From the NCBI RefSeq assembly GCF_019668465.1, contig NZ_AP024828.1, forward strand, positions 2,418,001-2,482,000: a stretch of 64,000 nucleotides of DNA. Reading direction: 5' to 3'. The notes beneath the pieces are model-generated. The model was not told the DNA's origin and did no database searches. It worked only from the letters and a program-made list of their open reading frames with translations. This stretch comes from Mycobacterium senriense (GTDB lineage Bacteria > Actinomycetota > Actinomycetes > Mycobacteriales > Mycobacteriaceae). Both the position numbers and the translations under genes were made by a program. Positions 36,319 through 47,735 of this stretch are shown here, piece after piece; the stretch's first letter is position 1; each line of letters begins with the position of its first letter.

Positions 36319-37376
36319 CGCCGTCGCCGGACCTGACGCTGGGCACCGCCGTCGACTGGCGGTTCGCGGCCACGGTCGGTCGGCGGCTGGCCCGTCCGGG
36401 TCCGCCGTCCAGCGACTACACCCGCCGCCAGGTAATGGACGAACTCGCCACCGCGTCCACCAAAGCCGAGCCGCTGGTGCGGGACGTCACCGGCCTGGTC
36501 ACCGACGGCGCGGTGCCCGCGGCCCGGATTGTCGACCGCCCGGACTGGATCGCCGCGGCCACCGAGTCGATGCGGGTGATGATGAACGGCGCCGAGGAGC
36601 CGCGCGGGTTTCTCACCGGCCGCGTCACCGGCGCGCAGACCGGCGCCGTCCTGGCCTACGTGTCCTCGGGGATCCTCGGCCAATACGACCCGTTCGCCGC
36701 CAATGACGGGGCCAGAACCGGCTGCCTGCTGCTGGTCTATCCGAACGTCATCGCCGTCGAGCGCCAGCTCCGGATCGAGCCGTCCGACTTCCGGCTGTGG
36801 GTGTGCCTGCACGAGGTCACCCATCGTGTGCAGTTCACCGCCAACCCGTGGCTGCCCGATTACATGTCGCAGGCGCTGGCCCTGCTGACCCGCGATGCCG
36901 GTGAGGACTTGGGCCAGGTGATCGGCCGGCTCGCCGACTACGCCCGCAACCGTGGCGCCGGAACGTCGGAATCCGACGCCAACTCGTCGGGCATCCTCGG
37001 GCTGGTGCGTGCGGTCCAGTCCGAACCGCAGCGGCAGGCCTTGGATCAGCTGCTGGTGCTGGGCACCTTGCTGGAGGGCCACGCCGATCACGTCATGGAT
37101 GCCGTGGGGCCGATGGCGGTGCCGTCGGTGGCCACCATCCGCCGCCGGTTCGACGAGCGCCGCCACCGCAAGCAGCCCCCGCTGCAGCGGTTGTTGCGTG
37201 CGCTGCTGGGGCTCGACGCCAAACTCAGCCAGTACACCCGCGGCAAGGCGTTCGTCGACCAGGTGGTCGGCCAGGTTGGCATGGCGCGGTTCAACGCCAT
37301 CTGGACGGGCCCCGACACACTGCCGCTGCCCGCCGAGATCGAAGAACCCCAGCGATGGATCGACCGGGTGCTGTAG
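36315..37376 (+). CDS. DUF2342-type zinc metalloprotease-like protein (Rv3626c-like)
   Basis: 353 residues from ATG 36315, which overlaps the dacB stop. The motif [14 protein letters not shown] near residues 161-174 is an HExxH zinc site, the main recognised feature. [15 protein letters not shown] text appears as [15 protein letters not shown] near 255, providing the downstream acidic/His ligands. The family is conserved in actinobacteria and often labelled 'coenzyme F420 biosynthesis associated', on the basis of phylogenetic profile rather than activity. tilS starts 22 bp inside its 3' end. Confidence 0.85.
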   Translation: MTPSPDLTLGTAVDWRFAATVGRRLARPGPPSSDYTRRQVMDELATASTKAEPLVRDVTGLVTDGAVPAARIVDRPDWIAAATESMRVMMNGAEEPRGFLTGRVTGAQTGAVLAYVSSGILGQYDPFAANDGARTGCLLLVYPNVIAVERQLRIEPSDFRLWVCLHEVTHRVQFTANPWLPDYMSQALALLTRDAGEDLGQVIGRLADYARNRGAGTSESDANSSGILGLVRAVQSEPQRQALDQLLVLGTLLEGHADHVMDAVGPMAVPSVATIRRRFDERRHRKQPPLQRLLRALLGLDAKLSQYTRGKAFVDQVVGQVGMARFNAIWTGPDTLPLPAEIEEPQRWIDRVL

Positions 37377-38329
37377 GCCGGCTGCGCGCGGCCGTCGAGG
37401 CGTTCGTCAAGACCCACCTCGCCGCCGTCGAACAGTGGTGCGTGGCGCTGTCCGGCGGCCCCGATTCCCTGGCCCTGACCGCGGTCGCGGCCCCGCTGCG
37501 GCCCACCACGGCGGTGATCGTCGACCACGGCCTGCAATCCGAGTCGGCCGCCGTCGCCGAGGCCGCCCGGGCGCAGGCCATCGCGTTGGGATGCGTTGGG
37601 GCTCAAGTGGTTCGGGTGCAGGTGGGCAACCAGGGCGGTCCCGAGGCGGCGGCGCGCGCGGCCCGCTACGCTGCGTTGAGCGCCTATCACACCGGCCCGG
37701 TGCTGCTGGGGCACACGCTCGACGACCAGGCCGAGACGGTGCTGCTGGGGCTGGGCCGCGGGTCCGGGGTGCGCTCGATCGCCGGGATGCGCCCCTACGA
37801 CCCGCCGTGGTGCCGCCCGTTGCTGGAGGTTCGGCGCGCCACCACCCACGCCGCCTGCGCGGAGCTGGGGCTGACCCCCTGGCAGGACCCGCACAACACC
37901 GACCGCCGTTTCACCCGGACCCGGCTGCGCACCGAGGTGCTGCCGCTGCTGGAGGACGCGCTCGGCGGTGGCGTGGCCGAGGCGCTGGCCCGCACCGCGA
38001 CGTCGTTGCGGGAGGACTCCGAGCTGATCGACGCGCTGGCGGCCCGGGCCCTGCCCGAGGTCAAGGCGGACTCGGGCCTGCGGGTGCAGGCGCTGGCGAC
38101 GCTGGACGCCCCGGTGCGCCGCCGGGTGATCCGGGCCTGGTTGTTGGCCGGTGGCGCAACGAACCTGACCGACAAGCAGATTCGTGGGGTGGACGCCCTG
38201 GTCACCGGATGGCACGGGCAGGGCGGGGTGGCGGTCGGGTCGTCGCTGCCCGAGGAGCGGTTGTTCGCGGGCCGCCGCGACGGCGTGCTGACGCTGTGGC
38301 GCGAGCCGGTCGGCAAACCGATCCATTAG
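37355..38329 (+). CDS. tilS: tRNA(Ile)-lysidine synthase
   Basis: 324 residues. The PP-loop ATP-pyrophosphatase signature [11 protein letters not shown] is at about residues 32-42, with [22 protein letters not shown] and [28 protein letters not shown], all characteristic of TilS. It converts the wobble cytidine of the AUA-reading tRNA-Ile to lysidine and is essential. Start ATG 37355 lies within the metalloprotease gene (22 bp overlap). This is the short actinobacterial type without the long C-terminal domain. It corresponds to Rv3625c. Confidence 0.94.
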   Translation: MDRPGAVGRLRAAVEAFVKTHLAAVEQWCVALSGGPDSLALTAVAAPLRPTTAVIVDHGLQSESAAVAEAARAQAIALGCVGAQVVRVQVGNQGGPEAAARAARYAALSAYHTGPVLLGHTLDDQAETVLLGLGRGSGVRSIAGMRPYDPPWCRPLLEVRRATTHAACAELGLTPWQDPHNTDRRFTRTRLRTEVLPLLEDALGGGVAEALARTATSLREDSELIDALAARALPEVKADSGLRVQALATLDAPVRRRVIRAWLLAGGATNLTDKQIRGVDALVTGWHGQGGVAVGSSLPEERLFAGRRDGVLTLWREPVGKPIH

Positions 38330-38379
38330 CCGCAATATCGGGGCTGCCGTTGGTTATTCGCCCGTCGTCATGGCACTCT

Positions 38380-38991
38380 GTGGGCGTGGCCCAGATCTCC
38401 TCGGCGATCACCCCAGCCCAACCCGTGGAGCTGTACCCCGGGGATATCAAGTCTGTCCTGCTGACGTCGGCGCAAATTCAGGCGCGAATCGCCGAACTCG
38501 GCCGCGAAATCGGCGAGAACTACCGCGACGCCGCGACCGAGACCGGACAGGACCTGCTGCTGATCACCGTGCTCAAGGGCGCTGTGATCTTTGTCACTGA
38601 CCTGGCCCGCGCGATTCCGCTGCCCACCCAGTTCGAATTCATGGCCGTCAGCTCCTACGGGTCGTCGACGTCCTCCTCGGGCGTGGTGCGGATTCTCAAG
38701 GACCTGGACCGCGATATCGAGGGCCGCGACGTGCTGATCGTCGAGGACGTCGTCGACTCGGGCCTGACGCTGTCGTGGCTGCTGCGCAACCTCAAGACGC
38801 GGCACCCGCGTTCGCTGCGGGTGTGCACGCTACTGCGCAAGCCCGACGCGCAGGGCGCCCACGTCGACATCGCCTATGTGGGCTTCGACATCCCCAACGA
38901 CTTCGTCGTCGGCTACGGCCTCGATTACGACGAGCGCTACCGCGACCTGTCCTACATTGGCACCCTGGACCCCAGGGTCTACCAGCAGTAG
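38380..38991 (+). CDS. hpt: Hypoxanthine-guanine phosphoribosyltransferase
   Basis: 203 residues from GTG 38380 ([15 protein letters not shown]); the next in-frame GTG is at 38386. The PRPP-binding motif [18 protein letters not shown] is at about 120-137, with [20 protein letters not shown] and the flexible-loop serines YGSSTSSSG. Purine salvage to IMP/GMP. It follows tilS by 50 bp, the usual tilS-hpt-ftsH neighbourhood in actinobacteria, although here ftsH is separated by an accessory region. It corresponds to Rv3624c. Confidence 0.95.
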   Translation: MGVAQISSAITPAQPVELYPGDIKSVLLTSAQIQARIAELGREIGENYRDAATETGQDLLLITVLKGAVIFVTDLARAIPLPTQFEFMAVSSYGSSTSSSGVVRILKDLDRDIEGRDVLIVEDVVDSGLTLSWLLRNLKTRHPRSLRVCTLLRKPDAQGAHVDIAYVGFDIPNDFVVGYGLDYDERYRDLSYIGTLDPRVYQQ

Positions 38992-39024
38992 GGCCCGCCC
39001 GGATCCGTCGGGTCAGTCCAATGG

Positions 39025-39071
39025 CGACGACCCGCTGCGCCCGGCTACGCCGCGCTTGCGATCGCCGCTAG
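39025..39071. repeat. Candidate short interspersed repeat between hpt and lpqG
   Basis: The segment from GGCGACGACCCGCTGCG to GCGATCGCCGCTAG, read with its complement, looks like a short repeat I recall from many mycobacterial intergenic regions. Its last part (GCGATCGCCGCTAG) also occurs at about 45203-45216, upstream of ftsH. It sits between the converging stops of hpt and lpqG, where it might act in transcription termination. Identity as a family repeat is from memory. Confidence 0.4.
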
Positions 39072-39808
39072 TCCAGCTCCCACACCGCCGTCACCGAGAA
39101 GTTCACGGTCTGCTGGCCGGGCTCCAGCGGAACCATCGACGGCATGGCCCGCGGCGCCCCGACCGGCGGCGGGGTGTTGCCGGTGGCTTCCGAGATGGAC
39201 AGCACCCGGCCCAGCCGGAGCCCGGACAGCTGGGCGTACTGATCGGCGCGATCCTTGGCATCGTTGAAGGCCCGCGACCGGGCGTCCTTCACCAGTTGGG
39301 AATCGTCGGCGATGGAATAGCGGACGGACTTGATCCGGGTGGCGTCACCGCCCGTGCCGACGATGAGGGCCAGCAGGCGCGACGCGGCATCCGTGGGGTG
39401 AATCTTGACCGCGATGGCGTTGGTGGCGCGATACCCCGTAATGGCGGCGGTACCGCTGGGCCCGGGGTTGTTGTATTCCGGCGACAGGGTGACCTCGGTG
39501 GTGCTGATGTCCTTGCGGTCAATTCCGGCGCCGGTCAAGGCGTTGATGACCGCCTGTTGACGGTCGTTGGTCTGGTTCATCGCCGTGGTGACGTCGGGCG
39601 CGGTGAATTCGATGCCGACGTCGGCGGTCAGGGTGTCCGGGACGCCCTGCACCTGACCGGTGCCCACAACCGTGACCTGACGGGGATTGGCCCCGGGCTG
39701 CGGCGGGTTGTGTTTGTCGCATGCCGAGATCGCGGCGATCGTCAGGCCGGCCGCCGCCACGGCGATCGATCGGCGGATGAACTTCGAGGCGTTCGTTGCG
39801 ACCGACAT
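39068..39808 (-). CDS. lpqG: SIMPL-domain lipoprotein LpqG
   Basis: 246 residues from ATG 39808 (MSVATNASKFIRRS); an ATG three codons earlier is possible. The signal peptide ends in lipobox ISAC (Cys about 30). The body is a SIMPL/DUF541 domain: RQVTVVGTGQVQGVPDTLTADVGIEF, DISTTEVTLSPEYNN, ARSRAFNDAKDRADQYAQLSGLRLGRVLSISE. It is lipid-anchored on the outside of the membrane. Its function is unknown. It corresponds to Rv3623. Confidence 0.88.
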   Translation of the reverse strand: MSVATNASKFIRRSIAVAAAGLTIAAISACDKHNPPQPGANPRQVTVVGTGQVQGVPDTLTADVGIEFTAPDVTTAMNQTNDRQQAVINALTGAGIDRKDISTTEVTLSPEYNNPGPSGTAAITGYRATNAIAVKIHPTDAASRLLALIVGTGGDATRIKSVRYSIADDSQLVKDARSRAFNDAKDRADQYAQLSGLRLGRVLSISEATGNTPPPVGAPRAMPSMVPLEPGQQTVNFSVTAVWELD

Positions 39809-39845
39809 GCCTGGCACCCTAGCCGCTGGGCCGCCGTCGATGGTT

Positions 39846-41429
39846 CTAGAAGGGTGGGTCGTCGGGCAGGGGCTCCAGAACGGCCTCGGCGGGGCGCCAA
39901 TCCGCCGGCAACTCTTCAGGCTCCCTGGGATCGTTCACCCAGATGCAGTAGGGGCTGGTGCTCGGTACGCCCTTGAACAGGAAGAGCATGTCGCGCATAT
40001 GGTTTCGGAACTTGCGCGACGCGATTTCCTGTTTTCGCGCCTGCTCGAGCAGCATCCGGGCCTCGTTGATCGGCCGTTGCTCGCGATTGTGCTTGCGGGC
40101 TCGGGCAATTCGTGCGCTGCGGTGTTGTGATCTGGCCCGCCGTTTCGGGAGCGGCGTGATGCATGCCGGGCCGCGCGGCTGTGGGAACAGGTCGGCGCCG
40201 GCAGGCGAGGTCCGATAGGTCCGTCCGTTCGGAGCCGTCCACACCACGGTGCCATCGGGAAGCTGTTTGTCGCGCCAGCCACCGAACGTCTTCAGTCGAT
40301 GGTGTTGACGGCAAAGGCATTTGAGGTTTTCCGCGGTGGTGGGTCCGCCTGCCGCCGGATGCTGGTGGTTGAACGGAACCGTGTGGTCGAGGTCGCAGAC
40401 CACCGCCGGACGGCTGCATCCGGGGAAGCGGCACGTCAGATCCCGGCATCGAACGGCCCGCTCCAGAGCGGCGGACGGCTGATAGCGCAGCGCTTCGACA
40501 GGGCTGGTCACCGGGCTGGCGACGAGTACGGATGCGGCGGCGGCCAATTGGCGCACCTGCTCGGCGTCGATGACGCCATAGCCCTCCAGATAGCCGGGCT
40601 CGGCTCCATTGTCATGGACGATCCGCTCGCTGGCCACCACGTTGATGACGACGCGCGCGCCGGCCCGATCGTCATCGAGATCGCGATCGTCCACCCGGAC
40701 AGGGCACTCCGCTTGGCCGCAGGCACAACCCAATTCACGCCCTTGCGCCAGCGCGCCCAATGCGTCGGCACGTCGCTGGTCCATGGTTCGCGGGTCCGCC
40801 GGGCACACCTGCCTGGCGAGCTGGGACAGCCGCCGATCGAAAGCGACGGCGGCCGAGGCCGCGACCGATCCGTGCACCTCGGCCATCCCGTCGGCCGCGG
40901 CGCTGATTCCGATGCAGCGTTCGCCCTCGGCGGTCAGCCGGCGCTCGCGGGCGGCGTCGGGATCGGCGGTTCGCACGGCGGCGTCGACGGCGTTGACGAT
41001 GCGCTGCCTGGACCAGCCGTGCCAGTCGCCGATGCGCTCGGCCAGCGAATGGTCGAGCTTGGCGATCAGCGTTTCGTCGGTGACCAGATCGGTGCGGCTG
41101 ATGATCAACCGCACTGTGCGCCAATCTGTTCGGCCCGTCATCAACAGCGCCGCGATGTTGGGCAGCCTGACGTCGAGCGCCTCCGCATAGGACACCAGGT
41201 AGCTGGCGCCCATGGGGGAGAGGTTCATCGCGGCGGCGACCTCGGCGGCGGTCTGCTCGAAGCCGTCGATTTCCGCGTATTCCCGGTCCGACCGCTCGGC
41301 GACCGCAACCCGATGCCGGAGCAGCGCCGCCACCGCCGCCAGCCGGCGGGCCACCAGGATCGACTCCTCCCGGTGGGTGGACTCGATCATCTCCAGCAGG
41401 GCGGACGGATCCGATCGCCACTCGAACAT
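39846..41429 (-). CDS. 13E12-repeat family protein: DUF222 plus HNH endonuclease
   Basis: 527 residues from ATG 41429 (MFEWRSDPSALLEMIE); the open frame extends 10 codons more. The first 300 residues are a DUF222 helical region; an HNH nuclease follows at about 330-390 (CRFPGCSRPAVVCDLDHTVPFNHQHPAAGG, NLKCLCRQHHRLKTF), with two CxxC-type pairs and the catalytic DH. A basic C-terminal tail follows. The start codon lies within a perfect SOS box, in agreement with LexA control reported for some 13E12 genes of M. tuberculosis. The family is multicopy and mycobacterial-specific; a mobile origin is often suggested. Not present at this place in M. tuberculosis. Confidence 0.9.
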   Translation of the reverse strand: MFEWRSDPSALLEMIESTHREESILVARRLAAVAALLRHRVAVAERSDREYAEIDGFEQTAAEVAAAMNLSPMGASYLVSYAEALDVRLPNIAALLMTGRTDWRTVRLIISRTDLVTDETLIAKLDHSLAERIGDWHGWSRQRIVNAVDAAVRTADPDAARERRLTAEGERCIGISAAADGMAEVHGSVAASAAVAFDRRLSQLARQVCPADPRTMDQRRADALGALAQGRELGCACGQAECPVRVDDRDLDDDRAGARVVINVVASERIVHDNGAEPGYLEGYGVIDAEQVRQLAAAASVLVASPVTSPVEALRYQPSAALERAVRCRDLTCRFPGCSRPAVVCDLDHTVPFNHQHPAAGGPTTAENLKCLCRQHHRLKTFGGWRDKQLPDGTVVWTAPNGRTYRTSPAGADLFPQPRGPACITPLPKRRARSQHRSARIARARKHNREQRPINEARMLLEQARKQEIASRKFRNHMRDMLFLFKGVPSTSPYCIWVNDPREPEELPADWRPAEAVLEPLPDDPPF

Positions 41430-41437
41430 ACGTTCGA
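41422..41437. promoter_or_regulatory. SOS box (LexA-binding site) over the 13E12 start codon
   Basis: TCGAACATACGTTCGA is an exact match to the mycobacterial SOS consensus TCGAAC-N4-GTTCGA. It overlaps the ATG of the 13E12 gene (41429-41427 on the minus strand), so bound LexA would block both initiation of transcription nearby and the start region. Confidence 0.85.
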
Positions 41438-41462
41438 TTATAGGGGGGCCGACCGACAACCT

Positions 41463-42476
41463 TCAGGGCGTGACGAGGATCTTGCAGTGCCGCTCGGGGT
41501 CGGCGAGGTCGTCGAACGCCGCACCGACCCCGTCGAGGCCGACCTCGCCGGTGATCAGCGGGCTGACGTCGATGTCGCCCTCGGACAGGGCGCGCAGCGA
41601 ATGGCAAAACTCCTCGGGGGTGTAGGCGAGTACGAACTGCACGTTGATCTCCTTGGCGATCGCAAAGAACGGGTGCACGGTGTCGGGTTGCATGCACACG
41701 CCGGCGACCACCAGGCGGGTGCCGGGCCGCGCTCGAAGGAGTACGTCGTCGATGATGCCGGGCACACCGACCGCCTCGAACACCACCGCGGGCTTGACGG
41801 TGTCGAAGGGTGAACCCTGCGCCGGATCCAGCGTCTGGTGGGCTCCCATCGCGATGGCCAGCTCGCGGCGCTTGGGCGAAAAGTCGCACGCCACAACGGG
41901 TTCCACGCCCCTCGCGCGCAGTGAGGCGATGATCGCGATCCCGATCGGGCCGCAGCCGAGCACCAGGGCCGTCTCGTCGGGCCCTATATCGGACTTGTTG
42001 ACCGCGTGCAGCCCCACCGCCATCGGCTCGGTGAGGGAGGCGTGTTTGAAGTCCAGGCCGTTGGGGATGGGCAGCAGCAGCGGCGCCGACAGCAGCATCC
42101 GTTCGGCGTAGCCGCCGACCGTGCTGTTGCTGTAGACGATCGGCTCGACGCCCCTGGCGGACAACAGCACCGGCAACGAGGTGACCAGGGTGCCCGGCGG
42201 ATGGGTATCGGTGCCGGGGCCGGCTTCGAGTACTTCGGCACTGAATTCGTGACCCATGAAGATGTCGTGGTCCAGGTCGACGTGCATGGCGCCCGACCCG
42301 CCGGCCACCCGATCGCTCATTTCCAGCACCTGCGCGCCGTGGGCGGCGAAATGCAGGTCGGAGCCGCAGATTCCGCACGCACGCACGCCCACCAGCACCT
42401 GGCCCGCCTCGGGTATCGGGTCGGGCACGTCGTCCCGATAGACCATCCGGCCGTCCCGCAACACCGCAGCGCGCAT
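41463..42476 (-). CDS. Zinc-binding alcohol dehydrogenase-like protein (MDR family)
   Basis: 337 residues. A GroES-like N-terminal half has the catalytic zinc ligands CGICGSD (Cys37) and GHEFSAEV (His76), and the Rossmann half has VLGCGPIGIAIIASLRARG and CDFSPKRRELA. The region where structural-zinc cysteines usually sit (GTLVTSLPVLLSARGVEPIV) contains none. Its ATG overlaps the stop of the monooxygenase gene (1 bp), so it is the third gene of an ephA-monooxygenase-ADH operon. Substrate unknown; the operon suggests oxidation of an alcohol or diol derived from hydroxylation or epoxide opening. Confidence 0.85.
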   Translation of the reverse strand: MRAAVLRDGRMVYRDDVPDPIPEAGQVLVGVRACGICGSDLHFAAHGAQVLEMSDRVAGGSGAMHVDLDHDIFMGHEFSAEVLEAGPGTDTHPPGTLVTSLPVLLSARGVEPIVYSNSTVGGYAERMLLSAPLLLPIPNGLDFKHASLTEPMAVGLHAVNKSDIGPDETALVLGCGPIGIAIIASLRARGVEPVVACDFSPKRRELAIAMGAHQTLDPAQGSPFDTVKPAVVFEAVGVPGIIDDVLLRARPGTRLVVAGVCMQPDTVHPFFAIAKEINVQFVLAYTPEEFCHSLRALSEGDIDVSPLITGEVGLDGVGAAFDDLADPERHCKILVTP

Positions 42477-43663
42477 CAGTGCACCGCGTCTTTCTGCTCG
42501 TCGACGTGCTCGGTGATGGCTTTGACGACGGCCTCGCCGGCCCGGCCGATCAACTGGTCGCGCTTGCCCCTGGCCCAGTCGTGCGACGAGCGGGACGCTT
42601 CGAGCTGCCGTTTGAAGTGGGGAATCACCTTGCGCGCCATCAGGTCATAGCTGTGGTACGTCGCCTGCGGCGAGGCCCAGTCGTGGCCGAGCATCAGCAG
42701 GGTGCCGAAGCCGCCGGAGCGGTCGAGCAGGTCCTCGATATGGGCGATGGCGTCCTCGGGGGTGCCGATGCAGCAGTTTCCCTTGGCCGCGTAGTCGGCG
42801 ACGAACTCGTGCGGCGTCTGGGTGCCTTCCACGCTGTTGGCCAGCGGCACAAATCCGGCGGCGCCGAAGTAATTCGCGAAATCCTGCAACCCGTAGGTGC
42901 AGTCGTCGATGGCCTGCTCGCGGCTGTCCGCGATGTGCATGATGCTCAGCACGCGCCAGTCGCCCCGGTCGGGCTCGTCCCGCCCCACCTTCGCGGCCTG
43001 CTCACGGACCACGTCCCAGGTGGTTTCCAACGCCGCGTAGCCGCCGGGCACCGACATCGACAACGACAGCAGCGATGTGCCGAGCGCGCCGGCCAGCCGC
43101 GGTCCCGAAGGCGAAATCATTGCCGCCGTGGAGATTTCGGGGTAAGGCCAGGTGTAGGGCCGGATGTGCAACTGGGCGTCACGCAGGGTGAACCAGTCGG
43201 AGTGCCGGTCGATTCGCTCGGTGGGTGCGGCGCGGAACAGCGCCAGGATCGCCTCGAGCGATTCCTGCATCATCCGACGCTGCTCGATGGGGTCGATGCC
43301 CATCATGTAGGCGTCCGACGGCAGCGCGCCGGGCCCGGTACCGAACATCACCCGGCCGCGGGTCAGGTGATCGAGCAGCACCCACCGGTCGGCCACCATG
43401 AGCGGATGGTGGTAGGGCAGCGACACCACGCCGGTGCCCAGCCGGATGTGCTTGGTCCGCTCCGCCGCCGCCGCGATGAAGACTTCCGGGCAGGCGATCA
43501 GCTCGTAGCCGCCGGAGTGGTGTTCGCCGAACCACGCCTCGTCGAATCCGAGCCGATCCAGGGCGACGACGCGTTCCATGTCGTATTCGAGTGCCACCGT
43601 TGGGGATTGGCCGGTGGGGTGGAACGGGGTGATAAAGACACCGAAACGCAGCGGCGCGCTCAT
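42476..43663 (-). CDS. Luciferase-like flavin monooxygenase (Rv3618-like)
   Basis: 395 residues from ATG 43663; the longer open frame is a shadow. A bacterial-luciferase TIM-barrel: LRFGVFITPFHPTG at the start, LDRLGFDEAWFGEHHSGG, ERTKHIRLGTGVVSLPYHHPLMVAD and GRVMFGTGPGALPSD. Expects reduced FMN or F420 as cofactor; which one cannot be told from the sequence. Length equals M. tuberculosis Rv3618. Its start forms an ATGA overlap with the ephA stop and its stop overlaps the ADH start. Confidence 0.9.
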   Translation of the reverse strand: MSAPLRFGVFITPFHPTGQSPTVALEYDMERVVALDRLGFDEAWFGEHHSGGYELIACPEVFIAAAAERTKHIRLGTGVVSLPYHHPLMVADRWVLLDHLTRGRVMFGTGPGALPSDAYMMGIDPIEQRRMMQESLEAILALFRAAPTERIDRHSDWFTLRDAQLHIRPYTWPYPEISTAAMISPSGPRLAGALGTSLLSLSMSVPGGYAALETTWDVVREQAAKVGRDEPDRGDWRVLSIMHIADSREQAIDDCTYGLQDFANYFGAAGFVPLANSVEGTQTPHEFVADYAAKGNCCIGTPEDAIAHIEDLLDRSGGFGTLLMLGHDWASPQATYHSYDLMARKVIPHFKRQLEASRSSHDWARGKRDQLIGRAGEAVVKAITEHVDEQKDAVH

Positions 43664-44625
43664 TGCAGCTCCAATCCGTTGAGGAATTCCAGTAAGGCCG
43701 CATTCACCTCGTCGGGACGCTCTTGCTGCAGCCAATGCCCGGCGCCGTCGATCATCATCTGTCGGTACGGGCCTGAGATCGCGTCGGCGGCGCGGTCGGT
43801 CCGGGTGAAGGACAGGACGGGATCGGCCGTGCCGCCGATGAACAAACACGGGACCGAGATCTTCACGCCGTCGAGCTCGGGAGTGGTCTCCCAGTTGCGG
43901 TCGAAATTGCGATACCAGTTCAGGCCGCCGGTGAAGCCGGTGCGGGCGAACTCGGCGATGTAGTGGTCGAGCTCGTCCTGGCTTATCCAGTCCGGCAGCC
44001 CGTCGGGTTCGGGTAGCCGCTCGATGAAGCCCTCCGGACCCGGCGCCACCAGTCGCAGCGCCGCGGCCTTGTCGTCGGGCGTGCGCAGGCCGCCCATCAT
44101 GCGTCGCATCACCCGGGCGGCATCGGCGTTCAGCTCGGCGTCCGCGACGCCGGGCTCCTGGAAGTACAGGATGTAGAAGAAGTTCTCGCCGAAGGTCTTG
44201 CGCCACGCCGTCGTCGGCGCGACGCGCGGGCGCGGGGTCACCGGCACGCTCATCGCCGCGACGGCCGCGACCCGGTCCGGGTGCAGCAGCGGGGCGTTCC
44301 ACACCACGGCGGCGCCCCAGTCGTGCCCGACCCACACGGCGCGCTGCGCGCCGACGTCGTCGAGCAGCCCGACCAGGTCGGCGGTCAGCTGATGAATGTC
44401 GTAGGCGTCGACGGCGTCCGGACGGTCCGAACCGCCGTAGCCGCGCTGATCGGGTGCCAGCACGTGGTAGCCGGCATCGGCGAGGACGGGTATCTGGTGG
44501 CGCCAGGAGTAGGCGAGTTCGGGAAAGCCGTGCGCCAGGAGCACCACCGGGGCGCCGCGGTCGCCCGCTTCGATCACCCGTAGCCGCGCACCATTGGTCT
44601 CTACTAACCGTTCGGTTGGGGGCAT
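43660..44625 (-). CDS. ephA: Epoxide hydrolase EphA-like alpha/beta hydrolase
   Basis: 321 residues from ATG 44625 (MPPTERLVETNGARLR). Alpha/beta-hydrolase motifs: oxyanion HGFPELAYSWRHQ, nucleophile Asp in WVGHDWGAAVVW, and catalytic His in DGAGHWLQQERP; tyrosines in the cap (FFYILYFQ, GLNWYRNFDRNW) fit epoxide hydrolases. It would open an epoxide to a diol. In M. tuberculosis it is the first gene of the ephA-Rv3618 pair; here a dehydrogenase gene is added behind them. Confidence 0.92.
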   Translation of the reverse strand: MPPTERLVETNGARLRVIEAGDRGAPVVLLAHGFPELAYSWRHQIPVLADAGYHVLAPDQRGYGGSDRPDAVDAYDIHQLTADLVGLLDDVGAQRAVWVGHDWGAAVVWNAPLLHPDRVAAVAAMSVPVTPRPRVAPTTAWRKTFGENFFYILYFQEPGVADAELNADAARVMRRMMGGLRTPDDKAAALRLVAPGPEGFIERLPEPDGLPDWISQDELDHYIAEFARTGFTGGLNWYRNFDRNWETTPELDGVKISVPCLFIGGTADPVLSFTRTDRAADAISGPYRQMMIDGAGHWLQQERPDEVNAALLEFLNGLELQ

Positions 44626-44731
44626 CGTCTCACCAAAGCACAACGGTTGCTGACTGAGAAGGCCCGAATCGTCTGGCTCGTCCGCGCCGGGTTGGCGATC
44701 GAGAAGGCGCACGCCGGGAATACTTGGTTCG

Positions 44732-45145
44732 ATGCGCTTGGACCACGTGGTGCTCTGGACGAGGAACCCGCGGGCGTCGATGGACTTCTACACCCGCGTC
44801 GTCGGGCTGGAACCGGTCCGCTTCGCCGAATACGAGGCCGGAGACGCGCCGTTCCCGAGCGTGCGGATTTGTGCGGACTCCATCATCGACCTGATGCCCA
44901 CCGAAGACATTTCGGCGACCGAGACTTTGACGCGCACCGAGGGCAGCGCCGGCCATCCGGTGAATCACGTCTGCCTGGCCCTGTCGAAGGCCGAATATGA
45001 CGCGTTGGACCGGCGGCTTCAGGCCGAGGGCGTGGATACCGGCGCGCGGCTGAACCGGAGCTTCGGCGCGCGCGGATGGGCACCGCAGGGGTACTACTTC
45101 GCCGATCCGGACGGAAACGTGGTCGAGGCCCGGTATTACGGCTAG
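44732..45145 (+). CDS. VOC (glyoxalase/dioxygenase-fold) protein
   Basis: 137 residues from ATG 44732. Typical vicinal oxygen chelate layout: RLDHVVLWTRNPRASMDFYTRVVGLEP at the start (metal His in LDHVV), then VNHVCLALSKAEYDAL, and GYYFADPDGNVVEARYY near the C-terminus with the Asp/Glu ligands. One domain pair, no signal peptide. The substrate cannot be inferred. It stands alone on the plus strand 107 bp from ephA, where M. tuberculosis has the espACD region; no sign of esp genes remains. Confidence 0.85.
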   Translation: MRLDHVVLWTRNPRASMDFYTRVVGLEPVRFAEYEAGDAPFPSVRICADSIIDLMPTEDISATETLTRTEGSAGHPVNHVCLALSKAEYDALDRRLQAEGVDTGARLNRSFGARGWAPQGYYFADPDGNVVEARYYG

Positions 45146-45283
45146 CCGGGAACTGCCGGTCGTTAACTGATAGAAGCGGTGGCGACCGCTCTGCCGGAGC
45201 TGGCGATCGCCGCTAGCGGTAGCCTGGACTTTTTCAGCTGCGTGTATATCGGGGAAGGACCTGGCCGTTACGGCCGATGATTG

Positions 45284-47719
<2,436 letters not shown>

Positions 47720-47735
47720 GCAAACGGAGGATTCG

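Noticed and set aside
34869..37166. A 765-residue minus-strand frame across dacB and the metalloprotease
   Set aside because: It mirrors two genes with clear active-site motifs and shows serine/arginine-rich nonsense composition.
38400..45250. Accessory region as an integrated mobile element
   Set aside because: No integrase, transposase, terminal inverted repeats, target duplication or tRNA junction is visible; only the 13E12 gene hints at mobility.
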